The translations under genes were made by a program, and so were the position numbers. A DNA stretch of 64,000 nt from Syncephalastrum monosporum B8922. Its lineage: Eukaryota; Mucoromycota; Mucoromycetes; Mucorales; Syncephalastraceae. Positions 46,671-57,725 of the stretch are shown here, in pieces (position 1 is the stretch's first letter; every line of letters begins with the position of its first letter). The notes under the pieces are model-generated. The model was not told the origin of the DNA. It worked only from the letters and a program-made list of their open reading frames with translations, and searched no databases. The stretch is taken from assembly GCA_000697355.1 (NCBI GenBank), contig JNEN01000779.1, positions 1 through 64,000 of the forward strand, given 5' to 3'.

Positions 46671-48477
46671 ACACCAACAAACGATGCAAATGTACAACCA
46701 ATCCAATCAGACGGATAATCTTAATCAGCAGACGTTTGTCCTGCACCAGTTCACATCCGACCAGGCGAGCGATCAGAGCATTCAACTCGACGATATCTTT
46801 GGCCAGTTCACCGGCGGCAACGATTTCCAGGGCTATTTACCCACGGCAGATCAGTCCGCAGTGGCGGCGATCGCAAACGACATTACTCAGAGTTCAATGG
46901 AGTTCCCTACGTCCTGGTCATTTGATGACTACCCCATGGAAGTCTATTTCCCGAGTCCCATGGCACCCTCCACGCCACAGCAGCAGGACCCTCCTGCTCA
47001 TCCTTCGCAGCAGCGACAACAGCAACAACAACAACAACAGCAACAGCAACAGCAACAACAGCAACAGCAACAGCAGAACTCCCAGGCACAACCCATGATG
47101 GTGGACGGTAATGCGCTGGTCAGCCGGCTTGCGTCGTTCTCGGTACAGCAAGGCCAGCACTTGTCCTTCTCCGTCCCAAACAGCCCTGTGCTACGGCCCA
47201 ACCCACCACCGCAAATACCACAACAGCCAAACAAGAATACCATGCCACCGCCCCCTCCCGCCGGTACCGCTGGTGCTCCTCCTCCTCCTCATTCCTCGGC
47301 TTCGCTCCGGAACAACCTCGTGCCTTCGACAAGCTCACCCACCCACATGTACTCGACCGACCATAACACTCCATCGCTCTCTGCCTCCACCTCGTCTTCC
47401 GCTGGCAGCACATCCTCTCCACCCCCGGCCATGGTGGATAATACCCCTATGTAATTTGTTTTTTTCTTTGTTTTAGCTTGGGTATGCACGCATGCACATG
47501 AAACTAATCCCCCACGCCGCCCTTCATTAGTCGCCTGGGTCATCCTCCGCTGGTGACACACGATAACGCACCCACCAACTCGGCCCTTGCCCAGCAAAAA
47601 CGGTCTGCCCTGCCCGGAGGAGGCGATCCTGGTGCGGCACGACCCATCTGCAGCAATTGTGATGCCACAACGACACCGCTGTGGCGACGGTCGAGCAACG
47701 ACGAGTTGCTTTGCAATGCGTGCGGCCTGTAGTAAGTCAGATCACATAACAGAGACATGTCCACACAGGCAATGGATAACTCACACACGGTTTGTTTCCA
47801 GTCAAAAGCTGCACAATGCGCCGCGGCCCAAGACACTCAAGCCGCACAATGGTCGCAAAGATGCGCGCGAGGACGAGTCTGCACAATTGGTATGCTCCAA
47901 TTGTTCGACGACCACCACGCCACTATGGCGCCGCGACGAGGCTGGATCCCCGCTGTGTAATGCCTGTGGCCTCTAGTAAGTAGTGCCTCCCTGTCTGGTT
48001 CGATTCTCTCTGATTTGCGACGCCCTCTTTAGTTTGAAATTGCATCATGAGCGGCGGCCACTGTCGATGAAGACGGATATTATCAAGAAGCGGCAGCGGT
48101 ACGAGAGCGGCAACAACACGAACGGCGGACGTAAACTTGGCAAGAAGAGCAAGGGCGATCAATCGGCGCCGAGCTCACCGCCGTCAACGCTCGTCTCACC
48201 TAATGAGACCGGTCCGCCCCAGCCGCAGAACCCGCAGCAGGGACCTATCTTTTTAAACAGCAGTAGTCAGTTCACATTACAGGCACCCCGTCAACAGCAA
48301 CCGCAACCACAGCAGCAGCAACAACAACAGCAACAACAGCAATTTGTCTATGTGCAACACTCTGCAACCTCGTCGCCTTCGCCTTCGGCTTCGAGTCCCA
48401 TTGACGCCAACAATGCGTCAGCAGCAGCGGCCGCAGCAGCGGCCGCAGCCTCTGCTGGAGGCGCGCCATACTTTTAG
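46030..48477 (+). CDS. GATA transcription factor with DUF1752 and two GATA fingers
   Basis: Four exons (46030-47450, 47531-47731, 47802-47975, 48033-48477) give 746 residues. The N-terminus carries the AreA-type DUF1752 motif ([20 protein letters not shown], then [10 protein letters not shown], residues about 24-52). Several long Gln tracts follow (near 46481-46520, 46628-46680, 47014-47073). Then two GATA fingers of the form C-x2-C-x17-C-x2-C with TTTPLWRR cores, each followed by basic residues ([26 protein letters not shown]). The C-terminus ends with another Gln tract and an Ala run. DUF1752 is typical of nitrogen regulators AreA/Nit2/Gat1; two fingers are typical of siderophore repressors, so this combines both. 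Nitrogen control is the likelier role, by inference. The start at 46030 is chosen because the DUF1752 motif follows closely; the frame is open further upstream without recognisable sequence. Confidence 0.92.
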
Positions 48478-49564
48478 ACTACAAGCATGCATCTCTCTCC
48501 TACCCCTCTTTTTATTCCTTTGTCCTCCCTTTTTCCAACCTTTTTCATCCGCACCACAACCTGACATTTTTACCTCACACCTGAAAAAAGAACCTTCACT
48601 CATGCGCAAGCACACCTACACACATGCCGTATCTACATATCACATATAGCACTCGCCATATCCACCTTTCTTTCTCTTGCCAAAACCAACTCCCAAAAAG
48701 AAGGCAATCCCCTCCCCCAAAAGCAGACACCTGATTTTTTATTTTATTTGTAACTAGCCTACGAAATATCGTTCCGAAATCAGTTCTCGTGGACTACCCT
48801 TCATATATAATATACATACCGGCGTGGGGTCGTTGATGCGCGCTCACGGCGCGCGGCCGCCGCCTCACCTGAACTGAATACACGTTTGAGTCACAGTGGC
48901 GCATTACCCAGTTGCAAAACACTTACCGGTGGGCGGGGAGCAGACATTTGGCGCAAGGGCGATGTCTATAAGGTTTTTTTCAACGGTGGCCACCATCGCC
49001 GGCTAGTGGGTCGCAAGCGGGAAAGAAGAAAGGCAGAGGAGGCGGAGAGGAAGAGACGCAAAGGGGACGCGAGAAAGGAGCGGAACTGAAACGTGCGTTA
49101 ATGTCTCATATTCATTGCATAGACCTGAATCTGTTTCACTTACGGGCAGAGGAAAAAGCGGAAAAAAAACCTCTGATGTGAGGGCAGCAAGCGGAAGAGA
49201 GGTGGAAGAGGCACGAACGGAGGAGAAGACAGGAGGGGAGGCGAGCAAGAAGATGGCAAGCTAAGTATACATTCAGAAGGAGGTTAGTGCTGTCCAAGAC
49301 CATGTACTCTTGACGCGACAACTTACTTTCATGCACACCGGTGCAGTTGGGGGCGGGCAACCGGTGGCAGAGGGACTTTGGGGAATGTGGTGGTCTATGT
49401 GTTGCACTTCTTATTAGTTTATACTTGTAACTATAATCCTTTCGTATATACTTGCCAGCGTAAGACTTGACCAGGGTAAAGAAGAAAAGAAGAAGAAAAG
49501 TAGACGTGGGAGAAAACAAAAGACCTTTTATGAGAAAGAGCGCGTGTCAATCGATATTCATGCA

Positions 49565-49870
49565 AGAACACGGGCGGGCTGTGCCAATGGGAAAGGAGAA
49601 GTAAAAGATAAGGACCTGACAGGGATTGACGTCGAGCTTTTTTCCAAGTTTCATAGGTTCCATTGGCTAACCAAGCTATCACGCAATCCACGTTTTACCA
49701 ATGGGGAAAAAGAGCTCAAAGATATGGTCCCTGACAGGTATTGACGTCAGGTATCTTTCGCGTTTCAGAGGATTCATTGGCCTACTTTACCATCACGCGG
49801 TTCACATTTACCGAAGAACACGGGTAAGATACCTTGATGAAGATTGACGTCAGGTACCGTTCACAGCTCA
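49565..49870 (+). repeat. Three diverged tandem copies of a 103-115 bp unit with CRE-like cores
   Basis: TTGACGTC occurs at 49626-49633, 49741-49748 and 49844-49851. Flanks are also shared: CTGACAGG(G/T)ATTGACGTC before, and AGG(T/A)T(T)CATTGGC plus CTATCACGC-like sequence after the first two cores. The second and third cores extend to the palindrome TGACGTCA. The copies are clearly diverged. They are not part of any gene I can see. Confidence 0.75.
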
Positions 49871-49884
49871 AAGTGATCCACTTT

Positions 49885-49966
49885 GGCAGACACCCTGCCC
49901 GGGAATTGAACCCGGGCCTGCTTACGTAATTAGTTATAAGTCGAGTTAGCGGAGTTAGGCGCACTC
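49885..49966 (-). other. tRNA-like sequence (possible tRNA-Ile(UAU) relic or SINE head)
   Basis: The minus strand contains a perfect T-arm with 7-bp stem GCCCGGG/CCCGGGC and loop TTCAATT, which also forms a good internal B box (GGTTCAATTCC), and upstream an anticodon-like CTTATAA. The acceptor stem does not pair and the D-arm and anticodon stem are poor, so I do not call a functional tRNA. It lies just after the tandem CRE-like repeats. Confidence 0.4.
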
Positions 49967-50030
49967 ATCGTCGTCTATGGTAAAATGATATGTACAGAGA
50001 GTCAATATACTGGCTGTATGAACCATTTAT

Positions 50031-51116
50031 TCATTGATCCTTTTCATGCGACAAAAGTGGAGTGGTATCTTCGTGCAAATCCTCGGAGGAGGTTTTTTCT
50101 CGCTCGAGATGGTCGAGATAGAGGTGGAAGGGAAGCGCGGTATGGCTTTTGAGCATGGACTGGACTTGGGCCTTGTAGTCGATGAAGGCCGCCTCGAACT
50201 GCATAACGTTCAGACGACGGGCCATCCAGAACTGATGGAACTGATAGAAGAGGGAGCAGAACAGTTCATCAAAGTCAAACCCGGTACAAAGATAGAGCTG
50301 CAGCTGGCGCTGCTGAAGGGCGTGCAAGACGAGCTGGGAGATGTGGATGCCGACGATCGCAAACGGGTACCAATGCGGGTGGGTGTCGCGGAGGATGCAC
50401 TCGCGCGCGCGGTCGGGATAGTGCTCTGCAAAGTAGACGAGGTGGTCGAGGCCGAGACAGCCCATGCCACGGAAGTCAGTGGCTGGGCTCGACGCTTGCT
50501 GGAATCCGATCGCGGTCCAGTCGCGTTGAAGCGCGTTCGGCATCAGTTGTGTCCACAGCCGATCGAGGAGCGGTTGATGCTGCGTCCGGACGAACGCGGT
50601 GCGAGCCCGCGCAGTGCGTTCGTGGACAAGGGCGCGTATCTTGACAATGCGTCGTATGCTGGTCTCTAGGACATCCCGGCGGCGTACCTGTTTCCGCAGG
50701 GCGATCTGGCCAACAACGCCATCCAGTGCAGACTCGTCTTGGAGCTGAGTGTTCAGAGCCTGTCCGTTATTATACCATGGTTAGCTGGATTCCTTTTCCG
50801 TCCGAGATATGAGGACAAGGAGGGTTTAGACTGACCACGAGCTCCTTGGAGTAGTTGATGGATTGATCTGACAGGCTTATGCGTCAGTAGTGTGCGCTTC
50901 TTGCTGATATTCAAACCACGTACCTATCCGGTAAATGACATGACCTTGAATGCGAGGTCGTTTCGTTTGTGTATCTGTAGCAGCCTCATTGCATAAACGG
51001 TCAAGTTCTGTTGTGTGGAGAACGACACGCAAAACTCGTTTGTAGGCCTTGTAGATTGTCAAGAGGAACGTGGATGCATAGATCTTGTCGAGAATGAACA
51101 GCCATAGCCAGGACAT
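50031..51116 (-). CDS. ELMO-domain protein (ELMOD-like ARF-family GAP)
   Basis: Three exons (51116-50924, 50867-50836, 50759-50031) give 317 residues. Exon 2 codes for only 11 residues. After a hydrophobic N-terminal stretch (MSWLWLFILDKIYASTFLL) the ELMO domain carries the diagnostic DWTAIGFQQASSPATDFRG followed by MGCLGLDHLVYFAEHY. The Arg in TDFRG is the proposed GTPase-activating arginine of ELMOD proteins, so activity as a GAP for ARF/ARL GTPases is expected. The N-terminal hydrophobic segment suggests membrane association. The C-terminal tail is acidic and Ser/Glu-rich. The length fits ELMOD1-3 (about 290-330) rather than the larger CED-12/ELMO proteins. Confidence 0.92.
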
Positions 51117-52189
51117 GGCTTAAACAACATATAATGATTATGATTAAAACGGAAATCGATAAAAGGTGCTCTGAGCGTTTCACATGCCGAGTTCTTCTCT
51201 CAACGTGTCGCTCCCACAAAATCGCAAAATCTGATATATCTCCATGGTAAACCTTACCCTAGTAACTTTTTTATATCACCGTGACACCCACATTTATAGA
51301 GTAACAACACGGGTGCTTCTTTCAATACTGCGTAGAAACAGTATGCACGCGTTTGGTGGTTTCAGATTCATGGACATATGCGTCTCTGGGAATGCAGCTA
51401 TCTACTGGTATCTTACCTGAGGAGTATGCTTCCCATCCTGTGTACGCTTCATTCGAAGAGTCCATATATGTGCATATCCAAAGGGCTTAAAACGTAAGCA
51501 GATATTCAGGGCGAAACAGAAACGATTTACATTGTGATATTGTACACCGTTGTTTCGGCTTTTGTTTGTTTTTGGGGATTTTCCCTCCGCCTCAAGCCCA
51601 TCGCCACGCTCTTTTATACCACCCGTGGCCGGAAAAATTCCGTCATTTAGTATTTCTGCATTTACGGCGGTCTTGTCGGTATACTATATTTGTCTTTCAC
51701 CGGTTCGGTGCGTTTTCCTTGGCATTTGCGAGGCAGAAAATACAGTGCAATGGAGTATATCACATTAATAGTGATATCAAATTCAAGCTCTTGAGCTATG
51801 TTAACAAAATATATGTATAGGGTGGTGAAAAAGGCAAGATCTTTTGAGAGGTATAAAACACCGGGTGATAAGAGATAGAAAGCCAGAAGATAGAAGAAAA
51901 TTAGGTATGAGATGAGTGGCTGGAAGAGAGGGAGAGAGAGAGAGAGAGTAAGAGAAGGGAAGGGAAGGCTAAGGATAGAGCGAACGAAAGGGAGAAAAGA
52001 AAAAGAAAAAAAAAGTAGATGCAGTAGAAAAACAGAGCCACATTTTGCTAGATAGGTATGGAGGGAGAGAGGAAAAATGAAAGAGAAAGAGACTTGAAAG
52101 AAGGAAAGGGTTCAAGTGCGTACAAAGGACACACCCAGGTCGACGATGTATCCGTTCGAGAATAGAGCAGAGATGCAATCATTTTATCA
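51117..52189. other. Intergenic, purine-rich right half
   Basis: Upstream region of the ELMO gene and 3' flank of the phosphatase gene. 51900-52110 is strongly AG-rich with a GAGA run (about 51930-51948). No gene seen. Confidence 0.6.
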
Positions 52190-53688
52190 TCAGGATGGAG
52201 TGGTGGCAGGTGTCTCAAGGTGGATTGTATTGTCCAGGACAGTGGTCACGTCATCGACGGCTGTTAAGTCTTCGAGAAAAGCAACGAGATCGGTCAATTC
52301 AGTGTCATGTGGATCGTTAAACCACGTGGATACAGGTACTGCGTTCGCATTGTGAAATATATAACTTGCAGGAGAATTGTCGAGGATCAAGGTACCCGCC
52401 AGATCACGTCCGAGGTGAGATAGATCCTGAATCCATTCATATGAGGAAACGCCAACAAGAAATCTTTCTGCACCCCGCTTACCTTGACATAGCTCCCTTT
52501 ATGATTACAGCACGACTCACGGAACAGCCTGTGCGTAACCACCTTGTGTATATCGAGCATATCCAGGACGGGGTCGGCATACTACGCAAACAAAATTTAG
52601 GCCATCGTCGCAAACGCACACATTGTGAATCTACCTTGGACAGACTGGCTGTGAAGACAACAATTTCGTATTTCTCGCCCATTTTGCGCATGAACTCGTC
52701 GACTCCTGGCCGCTTGAGCACATAGACATTGTGGTATTGGTTATCGATCTCGACAGGTACAATGAAATCGGGATTGGGAATAATCTGCCCAGCAGCAATG
52801 AATATCGGCGGGAAAAAGACGACGGGGCGACTTACTTTGAATGAACTATGCACCAGAGTTTCATCCAGGTCGAGTACCAGGCATTTGCGTCCCTGATGCT
52901 CGACGGCTATTGGCGGTAGCAAGCGGATGAGCTGGCCCTGAAGATTTGCAGAAGCAGAGAGAGGGCAAGGCGAGAATTCAAAGAATTAGGATTAGAAATA
53001 AATCGAGGGGTGGAAGTGCTATGTTGCAGACTATCGGCACAACAATAGAGTATAGAATACGAGAGTGGGGCACTTACATCGGGGGATGATAAGGGAATGG
53101 ATGCCGGCGTATGCGAAGTCTCTTCGACGCTTTCCGTGATGTCTTTAAGCTCGGCTGGGTTGGTGATGATTCTGGTTGGAGGTTCTGTCTTTTTGTGATT
53201 GTCGCCACTGTCGAGCAACGCACCCGCACCACTCGCCGTGCAGCATAACAACAACGATAGAAAGTTGCCCTTTTTCGATCCAAACAGAGATCCTACTCGT
53301 GAGGGTGTCCGGTGAGGCGATTTGATCGAATGAGGGTCTGTTTCACAATCGCATAGAAACGCGCATCAATCGAAGGTAAGCCATTTCAACTCTTCTTTTT
53401 TTTCTGTCGTTTTAAAAGTACATACAACAAACGCGCGCGCCATCCTCGAATACACATACACACAGTCCCTTTCTCACTTTCTCACTCACTCTTTCTCTTT
53501 CACATACACACTCACCCACTCACCCTCTCACTCTCTCACACACACGCGCGCGTTATCATAGTTTTTTTCTTCTTTCTTTGCTTACTTTTCTTCTTGATGG
53601 GAGGTCCCTGAGGGACGACCTGAGCAAGATGGGTCGATCGAGATACTGAATCGTCCGAAGAAGACTGGACCGTTTGCGTTTGCGACAT
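52190..53688 (-). CDS. Psr1/SCP-type CTD-like phosphatase (HAD family)
   Basis: Six exons (53688-53586, 53337-53078, 52937-52836, 52784-52635, 52581-52483, 52426-52190) give 316 residues. The catalytic [11 protein letters not shown] (DxDx(T/V) motif with the nucleophile and acid/base Asp) is in exon 3. It is followed by [44 protein letters not shown], the conserved Lys-containing [12 protein letters not shown] and ILDNSPASY. This is the NIF/SCP phosphatase order of yeast Psr1/Psr2. In exon 2, [12 protein letters not shown] offers paired Cys residues likely palmitoylated, matching the plasma-membrane anchoring of Psr1. A role in salt stress through Whi2-type partners is inference. Intron 1 (53338-53585) is unusually long and full of microsatellites. 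Confidence 0.92.
53398..53560. repeat. Microsatellite-rich intron 1 of the phosphatase gene
   Basis: CA, TCTCA, CTTT and CGCG tracts (for example CACATACACACTCACCCACT at about 53502-53521) fill the 248-bp intron. Other introns in the window are mostly 50-110 bp and of ordinary composition. Confidence 0.75.
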
Positions 53689-54632
53689 GCAAGCAAGGAT
53701 GAGGAAGTAGAAAAGTAATAAAAGGACAGAGGATATAGAATAAAATAAAAAAGAGAGGGAAAGTAACAAAAAGGAAATAGGATAAGAAAAGAGAGAGAGA
53801 ATCAGAAAAAAAAAAGAAAAGGGAAAGAGAGAGTGAGAGTGAGAGCGAGAGAAGAGAGAAGAGAGAGAAAGAGAAAAAGAGAAAAGAGTGTGCAGCGTAG
53901 GAGCCAAAAGAAGTCAAAAGGCAAGAGCAAAGGGGGGCATGTGCCGCGGGAGTCAGTTGCGAGTGCCACTCCAGTCCGACAACACTGTTATATATTTCTA
54001 ACTTCTCTCTATATTCGCTCTATCATCATCACCATCATCACCTTTAGTATCACTCCTACTAATAATAATATATTACTATTACTATTACTATCAAACAAGT
54101 TACCAACCGATATCCATTCGTTCGAAACTATGAAATAGAAAACTAGGATTCGTATATACTATAGATTAAAAGAAAAAAAAAACGATTCTGCCAAAGCTTT
54201 TACGGTGGTATTAAGTAAAGAGGGAAAAAGAAGCGAAGAAGAGAATCGAGTATGTGCGTGCGAATGATTATAGGTTCATGTGAGGGAGAGAGAGAATCGA
54301 CGGGTCGACTTATGAGTGCAAGGCAGTGGGATTGTTTTCTTTTTCATTTGAGTACGATGAGCGCAAGGAAAAGAGGACGATGATGCTGGACGTGTATATG
54401 GGTGTGTGTGGGCGTGCGTTCGTGGGTAAGTTTTGTGTAAATGGGGCTGGTCAAAGTTTGATACAGCTCAGGATCTTGTTCGTTCCGCCGAGCAAGGATC
54501 GCCTCGACGCACTCAAAGTTTTTATGAAAACAAACCAGTCCTGGTAAGAATAGTGCATATATACGTAAGTGTCAAAAGCCCTTCTCGCTAAGCCAAGGAG
54601 AGGGGGGGGGGGATGGGGGTTGGGGTATAAAC
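53689..54632. other. Intergenic between phosphatase and RasGAP genes
   Basis: 5' flank of the phosphatase gene (AG-rich at 53733-53890, CT-rich on the sense strand of that gene) and 3' flank of the RasGAP gene, with a G run near 54602-54612. A minus-strand frame at about 54340-54540 reads like protein (ECVEAILARRNEQDPELYQT) but cannot be joined in phase to the last RasGAP exon. Confidence 0.5.
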
Positions 54633-57600
54633 TTACTTGTTTCGTGTGACGAACGTCCGGTTCAACAGATTCAGGATCTTGGGCACGTTCAGTCTCACAT
54701 ATTCCAGATCCAGCAGTTCCACATTATCTTGTTGCTACATATGGGGATCAGTACGACATTTTCAAAGAAAGAAAAAAGGTTATTTTGCTTACCTTCTCGA
54801 GCAAATCATCCAGCTTGAGATCCATTTCCAGAATGGCCTTCTCTCGGCCCTTGAAATGCATAGCAATGATAAAAGTACCTGGCAAGGGAGACGTGATCGA
54901 AAAAAATATATTCGGCCGCCTGTTCATTTTCCTTATTAGTCCATGTACGTGCATGCCATTCTGTATGTGTGTGTCTATGTCTGCGCGCGCACGCGGGAAA
55001 GACGAGTCGTCTGATATACACAATAGGCGCAGAATTAAAATCATACCTGCTTTCGGGCACGGTACTTTCGGCGATCACCCCGTCCTTTTCGAGCTGACCA
55101 TGCGTGAACTTGAAAGGCCCTTGCACGGGCGACTTGCGCGGCGCCTTTTTCGGAGAACCCTCGACCTCGACACCGATGCCAACCGATTTCTTGGTCGGTT
55201 TTTCGCCGCCGCTCTGGATCCGCACGTTTTGGAGATAAGCCTTGTAACTCTCGAGTTGGCTCCGCAAGTAGGCGTTGTGATCAATGATCGTCTTGTACAC
55301 GCTCTCGAGTGATTCAAGCTCCTCGAGGACTTTCTCCTTCAAATTGCCTAAATGGGCGAGTTCTTGCGTGATCTCCTCAACCAGGAGTTTGTATCGGTCC
55401 CGATGGTCAATAATGCCCGCGTCTTCGAGCTCACGCAGCATATCCTTGACCTTGATACCTTTGCGGACGAGCTGTGCATCCTTCGTCGTCGCCGCCGTTT
55501 CGGCGATATAATCCAAATCCAGCGGTCCAGCGCCGAGGTGGGGGAGCGAACGGATCAATTGCACATAAATGGCCTTGGTCTCCATGTACAGGATGTCGTT
55601 CTGTGTAATGTTGTTCTCGGACATCAGGGCTGTCGTCAAATCTGCATTTCGGTAATGAAACACGAGTATGCACGCAGCACAGTTTTTTTTGTAAGCAAAA
55701 AAGATCTCAAAACAAAATGGATATACCGTGTACCTTGGATAGGGACCTCCCACCGGCTAAACAAGGACAGCTCAATCGTCTTGTTCTCCTTGCGCGAGAC
55801 TTGATGCGGTGACGGTCCGATTTCGTTCAGCAGCACCCGAATATGATCCTTTTCCTTCGGTGCGAGCACATCCAGGTGCTGCAACACAAGCGCCTCAGTA
55901 TTGTAAATCTCGTTGAGAGTGATGTTGAGCGAGATATCTTTCTTCGAAAGCGCCATGTACTGATCCATCTCGAGGCTTTCGTAGAAATCGCTGACTTCGC
56001 ACAGCTCATTCAAAAATTTGTTGATGCGTTGCTTGTTGTTCTCTACAAAGGGGTTGGTTGGGAGCATATACGTCTCCTTGGCATACGAAGGTCGGTTGGC
56101 CAGGTTCTGCAGCATTTTTGCTATCTACACATTGTTCACATACCCATAAGACCATATCTTCTTATTTTCATAGTTCGACTTACCAAGGTCAAAGTACGGC
56201 GGGGGGGCTTGCTTGGGGCGTTATCCATGAGCATATAAGCACGAGGCGTAACAATGGCCGGGTTGATGAAACGTAAAAAGAAGAAACCGCCAATCATGCT
56301 GCAGACCGAGAATTCGGATGCGCTCGGACTCTTGCGCTTGGTAAGCGAACGAATCTGCTTACAGATCCACCGGATACCGTACGGCACGGCGGCGGTGGAA
56401 GCAATGATGGTGGTGAGGAAACTTTCGGCAATCTCCATGAGCATCTTGAGACGGGGCTGAATAATCGCCTGGACGTTGGGATTCTCCGCGGCGACTTCGG
56501 GGGTGACGCTGCGAGGCATGTCGCTAGGCAGCTCTCCGTTGTCGATCTCCATTTGGGCTACCATTTGCTCGTACACCTTGTATGCCATTGTGAGTCCCGG
56601 ATGCTTGGGTGGCATGCACCGCTCTTCTTCCTTTTTATGATTTTGCTTACCTTTAGCGGGTTGATTTCTAGGTTGAGGTCTTTATGCTCGACGAGGTTGT
56701 TAATCCGTTCTGAAAGGACTGACTTGAGATACGCTTGACCGGGCCCGCGGCGCGTATATGTTGTCATCATGCGTGATACAGGCGTGTTGGCACGCAAAAG
56801 CGAACCGAATTCGGTAGACGTTTCGAACTGAGCAGCAAGTACGTTCTGTTTTACAAATTGAATCCGGATGAGTCCATAGTTCCTTCGCCTTGTCTCTGTG
56901 TTTCTTGTTCATTTGAGCGCACCTGAAACATGGTCAAGAGCAAATGCTCTTCACGGCTTTCGTATTGGTTGCCGTAAAGTGTAAACATGACGGTTTGTAG
57001 AAGCGTATCGATCTCGGCCAGGTTGACGAGACGGCACAAGGTAGCTATATGTCTCGGTTCGCTCTGCAGAATAAAGAACAGGTTGCCGTAAAGCTGCATT
57101 TTTCGGTCGTCTGGATAGAAGTCGCTATCTCCTTCCCCATGCTCCTCAAAGTGCGAGGCCATTTCGTTTTGCTTCAAAGAATAGCGTGAGCTTTTGTAAG
57201 GATAGTAAAATCAAGGCGTAGTTTTGATGGATACCTCGCTAAGAGCAATGCGGTTTTGGATCAAAAGAGCAATACGCGAATCGAGATAGCGAACATCACG
57301 TTCAAGGACAAAGTTCTTTTTGCTTTGCGCAGAAATCCTTGTCTTCAAGTCTCGTAGTCGGCGTTGTGCTATCCACAGAAGAACATATTCAGTATGCATG
57401 TTTCCCTCTGTATTATTCCGATATCCATTCACACAAAGCCATGCGCGTGTGTATGTGTGCCAAACTCGATTGGCCGGCTGTATTTCTATTTCTTTTTTTT
57501 TTTTTTTTTACCTTGAGCCAGTTCATCTTCGACTTCATTGTCCTGTTCGGCTGCCATGGAGTAGAAAGCAGAGACGGAATAGCGCTTCGAGTTGCGACCC

Positions 57601-57725
57601 GTTTTACGATGCGAGTGATGGTTGTTGGCAGCAGCAGCAGCGACAGCGCGAGACACAATCTGACTGGTGCCTGATGCAGCAGGGTAGCCGTAAGACTGAA
57701 CCATACCGCTCTGGCGATCAGCCAT
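54633..57725 (-). CDS. Ras GTPase-activating protein with RasGAP C-terminal domain (Gap1/IQGAP-like)
   Basis: Nine exons (57725-57512, 57368-57235, 57171-56923, 56845-56651, 56576-56184, 56124-55734, 55641-55047, 54919-54793, 54734-54633) give 799 residues. The GAP domain contains the arginine-finger region [18 protein letters not shown] and the core [19 protein letters not shown]. The C-terminal RasGAP_C domain (about residues 520-799) includes [20 protein letters not shown], a long coiled coil ([20 protein letters not shown]) and [19 protein letters not shown]. There are no calponin-homology or IQ motifs, so it matches S. pombe Gap1/Sar1 and fungal GapA-type proteins rather than full IQGAPs. 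It should switch off Ras at the membrane. The stop overlaps a possible GTAAGT donor (54636-54631), so an extra 3' exon cannot be fully excluded. Confidence 0.93.

Larger units (their letters stand above)
48478..50030. other. Intergenic region with tandem repeats and a tRNA-like block
   Basis: 3' flank of the GATA gene, a purine-rich stretch (49010-49260), then the diverged tandem repeats and tRNA-like sequence listed separately. No protein gene seen. Confidence 0.6.
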
